A stretch of DNA of 64,000 bases, from NCBI RefSeq assembly GCF_019038465.1, contig NZ_JAFKRH010000010.1:124001-188000 (forward strand), in the 5' to 3' direction. Origin of the DNA: Synechococcus sp. CCY 0621 (GTDB lineage Bacteria > Cyanobacteriota > Cyanobacteriia > PCC-6307 > Cyanobiaceae). Under the pieces are notes generated by a model that was not told the origin of the DNA, did no database searches, and was given only the letters and a program-made list of their open reading frames with translations. The position numbers and the translations under genes were made by a program. This document shows, piece after piece, positions 26,161-35,295 of the stretch. The first letter of the stretch is position 1. Every line of letters starts with the position of its first letter.

Positions 26161-27168
26161 TCAGAACTGCTCCAGGAAGCGCAGATCGCTGCTGAACAGC
26201 CTGCGGATGTCGTCAATGCCGTGGCGCACCATGCAGAACCTCTCCACCCCCAGACCGGCGGCAAAACCACTCCAGCGCTCTGGATCGAGGCCCAGACCCT
26301 CGAGGACCGCCGGATCCACCATGCCGCAGCCCATCACCTCCAGCCAGCGGCCGCGCCATTGCACGTCCACTTCGGCGGAGGGCTCGGTGAAGGGGAAATA
26401 ACTGGCCCGGAAGCGAACCGGCAGATCGCCGAAGAACTGCTGCAGGAAGGTGGTGACCGTGCCACGCAGGTGACTGAAATCCAGCCCCTCATCGAGGGCA
26501 AGCACCTCCACCTGGTGGAACACCGGGGAATGGGTGGCGTCCACCGCATCGCGCCGATACACCCGGCCGGGGGCGATCACGCGCACCGGCGGCGGGTTGG
26601 CCTCCAGGTGGCGGATCTGCACGGGGGAGGTGTGGGTGCGCAGCAGACGGTCCCCACCGAGGTAGAAGGTGTCCTGCATGTCCCGGGCCGGGTGGTGCTC
26701 CGGGATATTCAGGGCGGTGAAGTTGTAGTGGTCGGTCTCGATCTCGGGACCCTCCGAGACCCGGTAGCCAAGGCCGGCAAAGATATCGACGATTTCTTCA
26801 ACGGTGCTCTGCAGGGGATGGCGGTGGCCGGGGGGCACGTAGCTGCAGCCTGCCGTCACATCGATCCGTTCCCGTTCCAACCGCTCCACCATGGCGGCGC
26901 TGCGCACGGCCTCGAGCCGGGCGCCGAGCAGGTGCTGCACCTGGTCCTTGAGCCGATTGGCCCGCTGGCCCACCAGGGGGCGCTCCTCACCCGGCAGGCG
27001 GCCCATGGCCCCCAGCACCCCCGAGAGCCGACCCTTCTTGCCCAGCAGCCCCACCCGTAGCTCCTCAAGGGCGGCGGCATCGCTGGCGTTGGCGATGGCG
27101 GCGGCGGCCTCTGCCTCCAGGTGCTCCAGCTGGTCGGTGAGCTGCTGCAGGCTGACGGTGGCGCTCAC
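26161..27168 (-). CDS. pheS: Phenylalanyl-tRNA synthetase alpha subunit
   Basis: The alpha subunit of the (alpha-beta)2 enzyme that charges tRNA-Phe. An N-terminal coiled coil (about 5-90) is followed by the class II catalytic core with [15 protein letters not shown], motif 2 [19 protein letters not shown] and motif 3 [17 protein letters not shown]. The GTG start at 27168 yields 335 residues beginning [14 protein letters not shown], which fits the family; the frame remains open further upstream. The beta subunit is not in the window. It is divergent from surE. Confidence 0.95.
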   Translation of the reverse strand: MSATVSLQQLTDQLEHLEAEAAAAIANASDAAALEELRVGLLGKKGRLSGVLGAMGRLPGEERPLVGQRANRLKDQVQHLLGARLEAVRSAAMVERLERERIDVTAGCSYVPPGHRHPLQSTVEEIVDIFAGLGYRVSEGPEIETDHYNFTALNIPEHHPARDMQDTFYLGGDRLLRTHTSPVQIRHLEANPPPVRVIAPGRVYRRDAVDATHSPVFHQVEVLALDEGLDFSHLRGTVTTFLQQFFGDLPVRFRASYFPFTEPSAEVDVQWRGRWLEVMGCGMVDPAVLEGLGLDPERWSGFAAGLGVERFCMVRHGIDDIRRLFSSDLRFLEQF

Positions 27169-27241
27169 GGGACAGATCAGGGAAGGAAGCGACTGTAGGC
27201 AGCAGCGTCTAGCTTTCCGGCAGTCCCCGCTGTCGAGGCCG

Positions 27242-28060
27242 ATGGCACCGCTCCGGATCCTGATCAGCAACGACGACGGAGTCTTTGCCGATGGCATCCA
27301 GGCCCTGGCGGCTGAGGCGGCCTCCCGAGGTCATGCGGTCACCGTCGTCTGTCCCGACCGGGAGCGCTCCGCCACCGGCCATGGCCTCACCCTGCAAACT
27401 CCGCTGCGGGCAGAGCGGGCCGACGAACTCTTCGCTGCAGGTGTCACCGCCTGGGCCTGCAGCGGCACCCCTTCCGACTGCGTCAAGCTGGCCCTGTTCA
27501 GGCTGCTGGAGCAGGCCCCCGACCTGGTGCTCTCCGGCATCAACCACGGCCCCAACCTCGGCACCGACGTTCTCTATTCGGGCACTGTGTCGGCGGCCAT
27601 GGAGGGGACGATCGAGGGCCTGCCCGCCCTGGCGGTGAGCAGCGCCGACTTTCACTGGCGTCGCTTCGAGGCGGCGGCGGCCCTGGCTCTCGATGTGGCC
27701 GAGCGCATGCATGCCGGCGGCTGGCCCGAGGGAATGCTGCTCAATCTCAACGTGCCACCGCGGCCCGCCGAGGCCCTCGCTCCCCTGCGCTGGTGCCGCA
27801 CGGCGGTGCGGCGCTACATCGATCAGTTCGAGAAGCGCACCGATCCCCGCGGCCGCACTTACTACTGGCTGGCTGGCGAGGTGGTGGATGATCTGGAGGG
27901 TTCAGGAGCGGGCCCGGCCGACTGGCCCACCGATGTGGCCTGGGTTCAGCAAGGGGGATCGTCCCTGACGCCCCTGCAGCCCGAACTCTTCTGGCGGGGC
28001 TCCGTCGCGACATTGCCGGCTCTGGAGGCTCTGGGCCAGGGGGATCAGGTCCTGCGGTAG
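27242..28060 (+). CDS. surE: 5'/3'-nucleotidase SurE
   Basis: A 272-residue metal-dependent survival nucleotidase. It begins with [19 protein letters not shown], where the paired Asp bind the metal, and continues with SGTPSDCVK and [19 protein letters not shown], the family signature blocks. The start ATG 27242 is fixed by the N-terminal motif. It is divergent from pheS and overlaps the convergent DUF3611 gene by 16 bases at its 3' end. Confidence 0.95.
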   Translation: MAPLRILISNDDGVFADGIQALAAEAASRGHAVTVVCPDRERSATGHGLTLQTPLRAERADELFAAGVTAWACSGTPSDCVKLALFRLLEQAPDLVLSGINHGPNLGTDVLYSGTVSAAMEGTIEGLPALAVSSADFHWRRFEAAAALALDVAERMHAGGWPEGMLLNLNVPPRPAEALAPLRWCRTAVRRYIDQFEKRTDPRGRTYYWLAGEVVDDLEGSGAGPADWPTDVAWVQQGGSSLTPLQPELFWRGSVATLPALEALGQGDQVLR

Positions 28061-28626
28061 ATCCGCTGCAGCAGCCACAAGCTGATGATCAGCCCGATCA
28101 GGTGGGCGAACAGCACCTGGGTGTTGCTGAGCACCGAGAGCATCTCGATCGAGGTGATCGGCAGCCCCACCACCCGGCCGCCGCTGCCCGGGGTCCCCTG
28201 CATCTGGGCACCGAAGAAGCCTGGCACCTGCTGGGAGGCCTGCACGAACAGGCTGCCGGCCAGGGCCTGATAGCCCACCGCCGCCAGGGTGAGCCCGCCC
28301 AGGTCGGCCAGCAGGCCGCGTTTCACCAGGCGCGTGGTTTCCCCTTTGCTGGGGCGTGCCGGGCTGGCCAGGGCGCGGCCGCAGCGCACCACCAGCCAGG
28401 ATTGCCACAGACTCCAGAGCAGAACCAGGAACGACAGGGTGGTGAGGGAGAGACCGGGGCCCAGCCCCAGGGCACGGGAGGAGTTGGCCGCCATCTGGCC
28501 GCCGATGTTGTTGAAGATCAGCACCCCCACCACCACCACCCCGAGGGCGAGCAGGACCCAGAAGCGCACCCAGCCCATGCGGCGAAGGGCATCGGCCATG
28601 CGCTGCAGATCCAGCGGGTCGACCAT
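28045..28626 (-). CDS. DUF3611 membrane protein
   Basis: A 193-residue protein with four transmembrane segments (about 18-38, 57-80, 103-125 and 165-188) and the pattern of the DUF3611 family found in cyanobacteria and plastids. The start is taken at ATG 28626 ([18 protein letters not shown]) because the extension upstream is antisense to ribF. Function is unknown. It is divergent from ribF. Confidence 0.82.
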   Translation of the reverse strand: MVDPLDLQRMADALRRMGWVRFWVLLALGVVVVGVLIFNNIGGQMAANSSRALGLGPGLSLTTLSFLVLLWSLWQSWLVVRCGRALASPARPSKGETTRLVKRGLLADLGGLTLAAVGYQALAGSLFVQASQQVPGFFGAQMQGTPGSGGRVVGLPITSIEMLSVLSNTQVLFAHLIGLIISLWLLQRIYRRT

Positions 28627-28689
28627 GGGGGACGGGGCGAAGGCCCCAAACTTGGCATGGGAGGATCGTTTCGGCGAGGGCCCAGGCCG

Positions 28690-29652
28690 TTGATCCCGCT
28701 TCACGACCCCGAGCACGCCCTGCGCCCCACCGCCATCGCCCTTGGCAGCTTCGATGGGCTGCATCGGGGCCATCGGCGTGTGATCAACGCCGTCACCGAA
28801 GCGCTGCCATTGGCGCAGCCGCCGGTGGTTCCCACGGTGGTCAGTTTCTGGCCCCACCCCCGGGAGGTGCTCCATGGCGAGACGCGGCTGCGGTTGGATC
28901 TGCCCGAGGAGAAGCTGGAGCTGCTGGAACCTCTCGGCATCGAACAGCTGGTGCTGGTGCCCTTCACCCGTGAGCTCTCAGCGCTGACGCCGGAGCGCTT
29001 TGTGCAGGAGGTGCTGGCCGAGCGGCTCCAGGCCTGCCGCATCGCCGTGGGCACCAACTTCCGCTTCGGGGTCGACCGCAGCGGCGATGTGGAGGATCTG
29101 ACCCGCATCGGCGCCGCCCTCGGCATCGATGTGCGGGTGCTGCCGATGCTGTGGGACGGGGCTGAGCGGGTGAGCAGCAGCCGCATCCGGCGTGCCCTGG
29201 CGGCTGGCGACATCGAGGAGGCCGGGCGTCTGCTGGAGCGCCCCTACCGCTTCAGCGGCAAGGTGGTGCGGGGCCGTGGCCTGGGCCGCCAGCTGGGCTG
29301 GCCCACCGCCAACCTGGCCGTGGATGGGCGCAAGTTCCTGCCGCTGGAAGGGGTGTACGCGGCCCTGGCCTGGCGGGACGGCGAGGACGGCGCGATGGCG
29401 GCGGTGATGAACCTTGGCCCCCAGCCCACGGTGGACCCCCTGGCGCCTTCGGCGGTGGAGGTGCACCTGCTGGAGCGAAACCTTGAGCTGGCCGGCTCCC
29501 GACTGACCGTCCAGCCCCTGAGGTTGCAGCGGCGCCAGCAGGCGTTTGGGAGTCTCGAGGCCCTCAGTCGCCAGATCCGCCTGGATGCTGACCAGGCCCA
29601 GCAGGCGTGCGACTCCTGGTGCGGACCTTCCTCCCCCGCTCCCTTCGCCTGA
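28690..29652 (+). CDS. ribF: Bifunctional riboflavin kinase / FAD synthetase
   Basis: This enzyme makes FMN and FAD from riboflavin. The N-terminal adenylyltransferase domain has GSFDGLHRGH (nucleotide-binding HxGH) and VSSSRIRRAL; the C-terminal kinase domain has GRQLGWPTANL and VMNLGPQPTV. The TTG at 28690 is preceded by GAGGG at a good distance and gives 320 residues; an ATG at 28657 would add 11 residues. C-terminal tail rich in Gln/Ala/Ser. It is followed within 45 bases by thiE. Confidence 0.92.
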   Translation: MIPLHDPEHALRPTAIALGSFDGLHRGHRRVINAVTEALPLAQPPVVPTVVSFWPHPREVLHGETRLRLDLPEEKLELLEPLGIEQLVLVPFTRELSALTPERFVQEVLAERLQACRIAVGTNFRFGVDRSGDVEDLTRIGAALGIDVRVLPMLWDGAERVSSSRIRRALAAGDIEEAGRLLERPYRFSGKVVRGRGLGRQLGWPTANLAVDGRKFLPLEGVYAALAWRDGEDGAMAAVMNLGPQPTVDPLAPSAVEVHLLERNLELAGSRLTVQPLRLQRRQQAFGSLEALSRQIRLDADQAQQACDSWCGPSSPAPFA

Positions 29653-29695
29653 AGGACCCCTCCCATACCCTGGGGTCCTCACCCGCCCCGGTCCG

Positions 29696-30778
29696 GTGAC
29701 GCCTCAGCCCCCAGTTCCGCCATTGACCCTCGGCAGCGAGCGCGCCGCCATCGACCGCTTGCTCGATGCCAACCTGGATCGGGCCCGCGAGGGGCTGCGG
29801 GTGCTGGAGGACTGGGCCCGCTTTGCCCTCGACCGCCCAGACCTGGTGGCCCGCTGCAAGGACCAGCGCCAGCGCCTGGGTCGGCTGCACCAGGAGCGCT
29901 ACAAGCTGGCGCGGCACACCGCCAGCGACCCGGCCGCCGGCATGACCCACCCCGCCCAGGCCGAGCGCCAGGACGGTGCCAGCGTCCTGGCCGCCAATGC
30001 GGGCCGGGTGCAGGAGGCCCTGCGGGTGCTGGAGGAGTTCGGCCGGATGGAGGATCCGGCGCTCGCGGCCGAGGCGGCGGCGATCCGCTACGCCCTCTAC
30101 GACCTGGAGGTGAATCTGATCCAGGCCGGCCGCGGCGGCGACGATCGCCGGGCCCTGCTGCGCCGCTGCCACCTGTATCTGGTCACCAGTCCGGTGGAGG
30201 GGCTGGAGGACGTGGTGGCTGCCGCCCTGGCGGCGGGGGTGCGTCTGGTGCAATACCGAGCCAAGGCTGGCGACGTCCCGGATGACCAGTGCCGTTTCGT
30301 GCAGGCGAGTGCCCTGCGCCAGCTCTGCCATCGCCATGGGGCCCTGTTTCTCGTCAACGACCGCATCGACCTGGCCCTGGCGGTGGGGGCCGATGGCGTC
30401 CACCTCGGCCAGGGCGATCTGCCGCCGGCCGTGGCCCGCCGGCTTCTGGGGCCCGACCGGCTGATCGGTCGCAGCACCCACTGCCTTGAGGACCTGCATC
30501 GGGCGGTTGCCGACGGCTGCGACTACGTCGGGGTGGGGCCCGTCAATGCCACGCCCACCAAGCCGGGCCGCGAGCCGGTGGGGCTGGCCTACGTGGGCCA
30601 GGCGGCGGCGGCATGCCCCCTGCCCTTCTTCGCCATCGGCGGCATCGACCTGGCCAACCTGGCGGCCGTGCGCCGGGCCGGGGCGGAGCGGGTGGCTGTC
30701 GTGCGGGCCATCACCCAGGCAGAGGATCCCGGGGCCGCCGCCGCTGCCTTGCTGGCGGGACTGGAGGCTGGGGCGTGA
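29696..30778 (+). CDS. thiE: Thiamine phosphate synthase with N-terminal ThiD2 domain
   Basis: The C-terminal 200 residues are ThiE, which couples the pyrimidine diphosphate to the thiazole to make thiamine phosphate: LVQYRAK, FLVNDRIDLALAVGADGVHLGQGD, GRSTHC and YVGVGPVNATPTKP. The N-terminal 150 residues form the ThiD2-type domain seen in cyanobacteria (ANLDRAREGLRVLEDWARF and NAGRVQEALRVLEEFGR), linked in other species to HMP-phosphate kinase activity. The GTG start at 29696 gives 360 residues. The stop overlaps the thiS start by GTGA. Confidence 0.93.
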   Translation: MTPQPPVPPLTLGSERAAIDRLLDANLDRAREGLRVLEDWARFALDRPDLVARCKDQRQRLGRLHQERYKLARHTASDPAAGMTHPAQAERQDGASVLAANAGRVQEALRVLEEFGRMEDPALAAEAAAIRYALYDLEVNLIQAGRGGDDRRALLRRCHLYLVTSPVEGLEDVVAAALAAGVRLVQYRAKAGDVPDDQCRFVQASALRQLCHRHGALFLVNDRIDLALAVGADGVHLGQGDLPPAVARRLLGPDRLIGRSTHCLEDLHRAVADGCDYVGVGPVNATPTKPGREPVGLAYVGQAAAACPLPFFAIGGIDLANLAAVRRAGAERVAVVRAITQAEDPGAAAAALLAGLEAGA

Positions 30779-31014
30779 CGGACGCACCTGCAGGCCATGA
30801 GCCGGGGGGCCTGCGACTGCGGGTCAACGGCGAAACGCGACCCTGCCCGGCGGGTCTGTGTCTCGATGCGGTGCTGGTCTCCCTGGGTTATCAGCCGCGC
30901 CTGGTGGTGGTCGAGTTCAACGGCGAGATCCTGCCCAGGGAGCGCTGGGCCACCCAGTCTGTGGGGGAATCCGATGTGCTGGAAGTGGTCACCATCGTTG
31001 GGGGAGGTTCCTAG
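30775..31014 (+). CDS. thiS: Sulfur carrier protein ThiS
   Basis: A 79-residue ubiquitin-like carrier that delivers sulfur for the thiazole of thiamine. It has the beta-grasp pattern with VVVEFNGEILPRERW and a C-terminal VVTIVGGGS. The usual ThiS ends in Gly-Gly, the site of adenylation and thiocarboxylation; here one Ser follows GGG before the TAG. The GTG start at 30775 overlaps the thiE stop. An N-terminal extension of about 10 residues precedes the fold. Confidence 0.9.
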   Translation: MTDAPAGHEPGGLRLRVNGETRPCPAGLCLDAVLVSLGYQPRLVVVEFNGEILPRERWATQSVGESDVLEVVTIVGGGS

Positions 31015-31041
31015 ATTCCCGTCATCAAAAGGTCTCTAGAG

Positions 31042-32007
31042 ATGGGTTCCCGCTTGTTCCGGCGCCTGGCCGGTCTGATGGTCGTCCCTGTCCTGGTGGC
31101 GGGCCTTGTGATGGCGGCCCCCCAGCCGGCCCAGGCGGCCAGCGGCGGCCGCATCGGTGGCGGCAGCTTCCGTTCTGCTCCTTCCATGCCCCGTAGCTAC
31201 GGCGGCGGTGGCGGCGGGTACCGGGGCAGCTATGGAGGGGGCTACGGCGGCGGCTACCGGGGCGGGGGCATGGGCTTTCCGTTCATCGTGCCGATTTTCG
31301 GCTTCGGTGGCGGCGGCCTGTTCGGCTTCCTGATCCTGATGGCGGTGGCGGGCGTCGTGGTCAATGCCCTGCGGGGGGGCGGCGGCGGCGGTGGCCCTGC
31401 CCTGGGCGGCTCCGGGTCCGACCTGGCCTACAACCCCCGCCCCGATGGTCCTGTGGCGATCGCCCAGATCCAGGTGGGCCTGCTGGCGTCCGCCCGCGAC
31501 CTTCAGGACGACCTGCGCCGCCTGGCCGGCTCGTCCGATACCTCCAGCAGCTCCGGCCTTCAGAGGGTCCTGCAGGAAACCAGCCTCTCCCTGCTGCGCC
31601 ATCCCGACCTCTGGGTGTACGCCAATGGCGAGGTGGGCCAGGTGCCCTTCGCCAGCGCCGAATCCACCTTCAATCGCCTCTCCATGCAGGAGCGCAGCAA
31701 GCTGGAACGGGAGCTCACCGCCAATGTGGCGGGGCGCCGTTTCAGCGAGCCAGCGACCGTGGCCCCCGGGGCCAGTGACGCGGCCAGCGACTTCATCGTT
31801 GTCACCCTGCTGGTGGCCAGCCGCCAGCGACTGGCGATCAAGGGGGCCCGCTCCGCCGAAGATCTGCGCGATTCGCTCCAGAAACTCGGGGCGCTCGGTG
31901 CGGATGACCTGCTGGCCCTGGAGGTGATCTGGCAGCCGGAAGGCGCCGGAGAGGTGCTCAGCACCGAACAGGTGATCACCGCCTACCCCGATCTTCAACA
32001 TCTCTGA
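31042..32007 (+). CDS. DUF1517 exported or membrane protein
   Basis: A 321-residue protein with a signal peptide (Ala-x-Ala near QPAQAAS, residue 34), a Gly/Tyr/Arg-rich linker (40-85), a transmembrane segment (about 90-112), a Gly-rich tract and a C-terminal DUF1517 domain (about 130-315). The family occurs in cyanobacteria and chloroplasts and its function is unknown. It follows thiS by 27 bases and may share its transcript. The purine-rich GGTCTCTAGAG region precedes the ATG but contains no strong RBS. Confidence 0.82.
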   Translation: MGSRLFRRLAGLMVVPVLVAGLVMAAPQPAQAASGGRIGGGSFRSAPSMPRSYGGGGGGYRGSYGGGYGGGYRGGGMGFPFIVPIFGFGGGGLFGFLILMAVAGVVVNALRGGGGGGGPALGGSGSDLAYNPRPDGPVAIAQIQVGLLASARDLQDDLRRLAGSSDTSSSSGLQRVLQETSLSLLRHPDLWVYANGEVGQVPFASAESTFNRLSMQERSKLERELTANVAGRRFSEPATVAPGASDAASDFIVVTLLVASRQRLAIKGARSAEDLRDSLQKLGALGADDLLALEVIWQPEGAGEVLSTEQVITAYPDLQHL

Positions 32008-32055
32008 CCGCTCCGCCTTGCCAGGCCGGGTGGACTACTTCACACTGCGCTGGCG

Positions 32056-32229
32056 ATGCGTCGGGCACCGATGGTTCCTCATCGGATCAGCTGGATCAAT
32101 ACACCTGTCCTGATCGAGGCGATCGAGCGCTACGAGCAAGGCCGTTTGCCCCGCTCCCTGACCCTCTGGCTGCAGACCGTTCTGGAGCTTGAGGGGCCCC
32201 CCTCAGGGCCCCTGCTCCCTGGCGGTTGA
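32056..32229 (+). CDS. Small protein, 57 residues, unrecognised
   Basis: A short frame from ATG 32056 encodes RISWINTPVLIEAIERYEQG followed by LPRSLTLWLQ and a Gly/Pro-rich end. The regular helical pattern with Trp/Leu spacing looks protein-like, and the gene fills the gap after the DUF1517 gene. It overlaps the convergent larB by 27 bases. A second ATG five codons later is also possible. Function unknown. Confidence 0.5.
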   Translation: MRRAPMVPHRISWINTPVLIEAIERYEQGRLPRSLTLWLQTVLELEGPPSGPLLPGG

Positions 32230-32922
32230 AGCCACCCCATTGGCCAGCTGCAGGATCCGCAGAGCCGCCATGGCGGCTCCATAGCCATTGTCGATGTTCA
32301 CCACGGTGAGCCCCGGGGCGCAGCTGGCCAGCATGCCCATCAGGGCCGCCTGCCCCCCGGCGCTCACCCCGTAGCCGACCGCCACCGGCACCCCGATCAC
32401 CGGTTGGGGCAGCAGGCCCGCCAGCACGGTGGGCAGGGCCCCCTCCATCCCGGCGCAGGCGATCAGCACCCGCGCCCGGCGCAGACCCTCGAGCTCCGCC
32501 AGCAGCCGGTGCAGCCCAGCCACGCCCACATCGAGCACCAGGTCGCTGGCCACCCCATGGCAGGCGAGGGCCAGCCGGGCCTCCGAGGCCACGGCCAGGT
32601 CGCTGCTGCCGCCGCTGAGCACCGCCACCCGCCCGAAGGCCGGATCTGCGGGCGGCGGTGAGGGCCAGGTGAGGCAGCGGGCCAGGGGATGGTGCTGCAG
32701 CGGTGGGTCGGCTCCGCCGCTGCCGAGCTGGTCGGCCAGCAGCCGCTCCACCGCCGCGGCCTTCTCCGCACTGACCCTTGTGACCAGGGCCAGCTCCCCG
32801 GCTTGGTGCAGCCCCAGCATCACGGCGCTGATCTGCTCAGCACTCTTGTGCTCGCCCCACACCGCCTCCACCATGCCAAGCCGTTGGCGGCGGCCCAGGT
32901 CGAGCCGGGCGTCTTCGTTCAC
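32203..32922 (-). CDS. larB: LarB-like pyridinium carboxylase (NCAIR-mutase related)
   Basis: A 239-residue protein of the PurE-related LarB family, which carboxylates nicotinic acid adenine dinucleotide at the start of nickel-pincer-nucleotide synthesis. Core motifs seen are VAVLSGGSSDLAVASEA, ACAGMEGALPTVLAGL and PVIGVPVAVGYG, with NIDNGYGAA near the C-terminus. The GTG start at 32922 overlaps the preceding gene by GTGA. larC and larE are not in the window, so whether the full cofactor route exists here cannot be said. Confidence 0.88.
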   Translation of the reverse strand: MNEDARLDLGRRQRLGMVEAVWGEHKSAEQISAVMLGLHQAGELALVTRVSAEKAAAVERLLADQLGSGGADPPLQHHPLARCLTWPSPPPADPAFGRVAVLSGGSSDLAVASEARLALACHGVASDLVLDVGVAGLHRLLAELEGLRRARVLIACAGMEGALPTVLAGLLPQPVIGVPVAVGYGVSAGGQAALMGMLASCAPGLTVVNIDNGYGAAMAALRILQLANGVASTAREQGP

Positions 32923-33434
32923 CGAACCTCCACGGCTGCCGCCGCCGGCGTGAGCCCCACCCATTCGAGGGCGCCGGCATCCACCAGGGGAAAGGGGTTG
33001 GCTGGGGTCTCGGCGCCCGGGTCAGGGGGATCCAGCGCCAGGGCCCTCCTCGCCGCCGCCTCGAACTGGTCTTGCACCGCTTCGATCTCGCTGACGGGGA
33101 TGGCCTCCCACTGACGGCGGCTGCTCCAGCGGATCAGCAGGAGGCCTTCCTCCCGTTCAGCGTCCCAGAGCAGATCGCGTCCCAGGAAGCCCTCCTGTCG
33201 CCGCAGCCAGTGGCCCCAGGTCTCCTGCTCCGCCTGCAGCCAGGCCTTTCGGGCGCCGGCGGGCACCTTCACCCTCAACTGTTCCACCACAGCCGTGGGG
33301 GTTTCGCTCCAGCCAGGGCTGACGAGCGGCGGGCTCAGGGCGCTGGCCCTCGCTGGAAGGCCGGCCAGCACGAGCAGCATCAGGCCGAAGCAGGCCAGCA
33401 GACCACCCAGACGGCAGAGAGGGCCGCGGCTCAT
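32919..33434 (-). CDS. TIGR03792-type exported protein
   Basis: A 171-residue protein with a signal peptide (hydrophobic about 9-28, cleavage near ARASA) and a mature domain resembling the cyanobacterial TIGR03792 family with a dimeric alpha/beta-barrel monooxygenase-like fold: [20 protein letters not shown] and [17 protein letters not shown]. Function is unknown. It is coupled to ispF (ATGA at 33431-33434) and to larB. Confidence 0.78.
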   Translation of the reverse strand: MSRGPLCRLGGLLACFGLMLLVLAGLPARASALSPPLVSPGWSETPTAVVEQLRVKVPAGARKAWLQAEQETWGHWLRRQEGFLGRDLLWDAEREEGLLLIRWSSRRQWEAIPVSEIEAVQDQFEAAARRALALDPPDPGAETPANPFPLVDAGALEWVGLTPAAAAVEVR

Positions 33435-33916
33435 GGCTGGTGCAGCAACGCCACGGCATGGCAGGCGATGCCCTCCTCCCTCCCGGTGGGCCCGAGTCCC
33501 TCGTTGGTGGTTGCCTTGACGCCCACCAGGTCAGGAGCCACGCCCAGGCGGCTGGCGATGGCCTCGCGCATGGCGGCGATGTGGGGCTTGAGCCGGGGAC
33601 GTTCCGCCACCACCACCGTGTCGACGTTCAGAACCTGCCAGCCCCGTTCCGTCACCAGCTCGATCACCTTCTCGAGCAGCTCCAGGCTGTCGGCCCCTCG
33701 CCAGTGCTCGTCCTCCGGCGGAAAGTGGGTGCCGATGTCCCCCAGGCTGAGGGCCCCCAGCAGGGCATCCATCAGGGCGTGCACGAGCACGTCGGCATCG
33801 CTGTGTCCCGCCAGCCCCAGGCCTTCGGGATGCTCCAGACGCACGCCGCCCAGGATCAGGGGCCGACCGGGCACGAGCCGGTGGATGTCGTAGCCGTTGC
33901 CGATGCGCAGCTGCAT
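33431..33916 (-). CDS. ispF: 2-C-methyl-D-erythritol 2,4-cyclodiphosphate synthase
   Basis: This 161-residue enzyme of the MEP isoprenoid pathway forms the cyclic diphosphate. The metal-binding GYDIHRL with [18 protein letters not shown] and the GDIGTHFPP and KATTNEGLG motifs are all present, and length is typical. It follows trmD by 53 bases and is coupled to the next gene by ATGA. Confidence 0.96.
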   Translation of the reverse strand: MQLRIGNGYDIHRLVPGRPLILGGVRLEHPEGLGLAGHSDADVLVHALMDALLGALSLGDIGTHFPPEDEHWRGADSLELLEKVIELVTERGWQVLNVDTVVVAERPRLKPHIAAMREAIASRLGVAPDLVGVKATTNEGLGPTGREEGIACHAVALLHQP

Positions 33917-33969
33917 GGATGGCGGTGGATGCCGGTCCAGTGTGGCTGCTCAGCGGGTGTGGCCGGGCC

Positions 33970-34665
33970 TCAGAGGTTCTGCTCCGCCTGCCACAGGGCC
34001 AGCAGGTCGGCACGCCGCTCGCGGGTGCGGGAGACCTGCTGCTCCTGGCGCCAGCGGGCAATGGCGCCGTGGTCGCCGCTGCGCAGCACCTCCGGCACCG
34101 CCATGCCGCGGAACTCCGCCGGCCGGGTGTAGTGGGGGTGCTCCAGCAGCAGGCCGCTGTGACTCTCGGCTTCGAGGCAATCCGGTGAGCCCACGGTGCC
34201 GGGCAGCAGCCGCACCACGCCGCTGATCACCACCAGGGCCGGCAGCTCGCCGCCGGTGAGCACGAAATCGCCCAGGGACACCTCCTCGTCCGCCAGGGGG
34301 CGTATGCGCTCATCGAAACCCTCGTAGTGGCCGCAGAGCAGCACCAGCTGTTCGTATCCCGTAGCCCAGCGGCGAAGGTCGCGCTGGTGCAGGGGCTGGC
34401 CCTGGGGACTCATCAGCAGCACGCGGCGGCGCGGCAGCACCGGGATGGTCTCGAAGGCGGCGTAGACCGGTTCGGGTTTGAGCACCATGCCGGCGCCGCC
34501 CCCGTAGGGCACGTCGTCCACCTTGCGGTAGCGATCGGTGGCGTGGTCGCGGGGGTTGTGGGTGTGGACCTCAGCGATGCCGGCGGCGAAGGCGCGGCCG
34601 ATCACCCCCAGCCCCAGCAGGGGGGTGAAGGCGTCCGGCACCAGACTGACCACATCGAAACGCAT
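33970..34665 (-). CDS. trmD: tRNA (guanine37-N1)-methyltransferase
   Basis: A 231-residue SPOUT methyltransferase that makes m1G37 in tRNAs. It begins MRFDVVSLVPDAF and shows VDDVPYGGGAGMVLKPEP, the trefoil-knot SAM site around LLCGHYEGFDERI, SLGDFVLTGGELPALV and YTRPAEFRGMAVPEVL. All expected motifs are seen. It lies in the era-lyase-trmD-ispF group with 11 bases to the upstream lyase gene. Confidence 0.96.
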   Translation of the reverse strand: MRFDVVSLVPDAFTPLLGLGVIGRAFAAGIAEVHTHNPRDHATDRYRKVDDVPYGGGAGMVLKPEPVYAAFETIPVLPRRRVLLMSPQGQPLHQRDLRRWATGYEQLVLLCGHYEGFDERIRPLADEEVSLGDFVLTGGELPALVVISGVVRLLPGTVGSPDCLEAESHSGLLLEHPHYTRPAEFRGMAVPEVLRSGDHGAIARWRQEQQVSRTRERRADLLALWQAEQNL

Positions 34666-34676
34666 GGCGGGCGGCC

Positions 34677-35210
34677 TCAGCCGGCGGGTCGGCTGACCCG
34701 CCGGATCTCGGAGCTGAAGCTGGCCCGGCCCGGCCGGCCGTCGGGGTGGTGCTCCACGCTGCTGCGCAGGCGCAGGTTGGCCTTGGTGAACCAGATCCTC
34801 TCCCGCACCGAGGTGCCGGTCCGCTCACTGCTCAGCTCCAGGCTGCCATCCGGCCAGAGCTGCCAGCGGCCCGTGCTGGCGGTCCCGTCCGGGGCCTGGC
34901 CCTGGAAGCCTCCGTCGGGGCGGAAGAGCAGCCGGTGGCGGCCACCGCCGGGTGGCGTGATCTCCAGTCCTCCGGGTTCGCCGCTCTGCTCGGGGGTCAG
35001 GTAGGTCACCACCAGTTCCCCCCGCTCGGAGCTGTGCCAGCTGACCTCGTCCGCCTCGGCCTCCCGGGCCGCGTCTGCCGCCTCCTCCAGGCTGAAGCAG
35101 CTGCGCAGGGAGAGCCAGTCGCCGGCGCAGAAAGCCAGGAACGCCGCGATCGTCTCGGGCGGAAAAGGAGCGAGCGTGTCTGGGCTGGGGGGCTCGGTCG
35201 CGCTGGTCAC
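34677..35210 (-). CDS. Phycobiliprotein lyase, CpcS/CpeS type
   Basis: A lyase of the CpcS/CpeS/CpcU calycin-fold family, which attaches bilins to phycobiliprotein cysteines. Supporting sequence: FLAFCAGDWLSLRSCFSL, an ERGELVVTYL strand, a GRWQLWPDGSLEL strand and ERIWFTKANLRLRSSVE with a conserved SFSSEIRR end. The GTG at 35210 is preferred because upstream sequence (TTG 35261) is low-complexity; this gives 177 residues. Which subfamily and bilin site it serves cannot be fixed by eye. Confidence 0.85.
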   Translation of the reverse strand: MTSATEPPSPDTLAPFPPETIAAFLAFCAGDWLSLRSCFSLEEAADAAREAEADEVSWHSSERGELVVTYLTPEQSGEPGGLEITPPGGGRHRLLFRPDGGFQGQAPDGTASTGRWQLWPDGSLELSSERTGTSVRERIWFTKANLRLRSSVEHHPDGRPGRASFSSEIRRVSRPAG

Positions 35211-35295
35211 GGCGGGGCGGCGGGAGATCGGGGCCGGTGGACCCGCTTGGGATCTTCGCAAACCCCAAGCCGGCGCATGCGGTTTGCGTGCGTGC

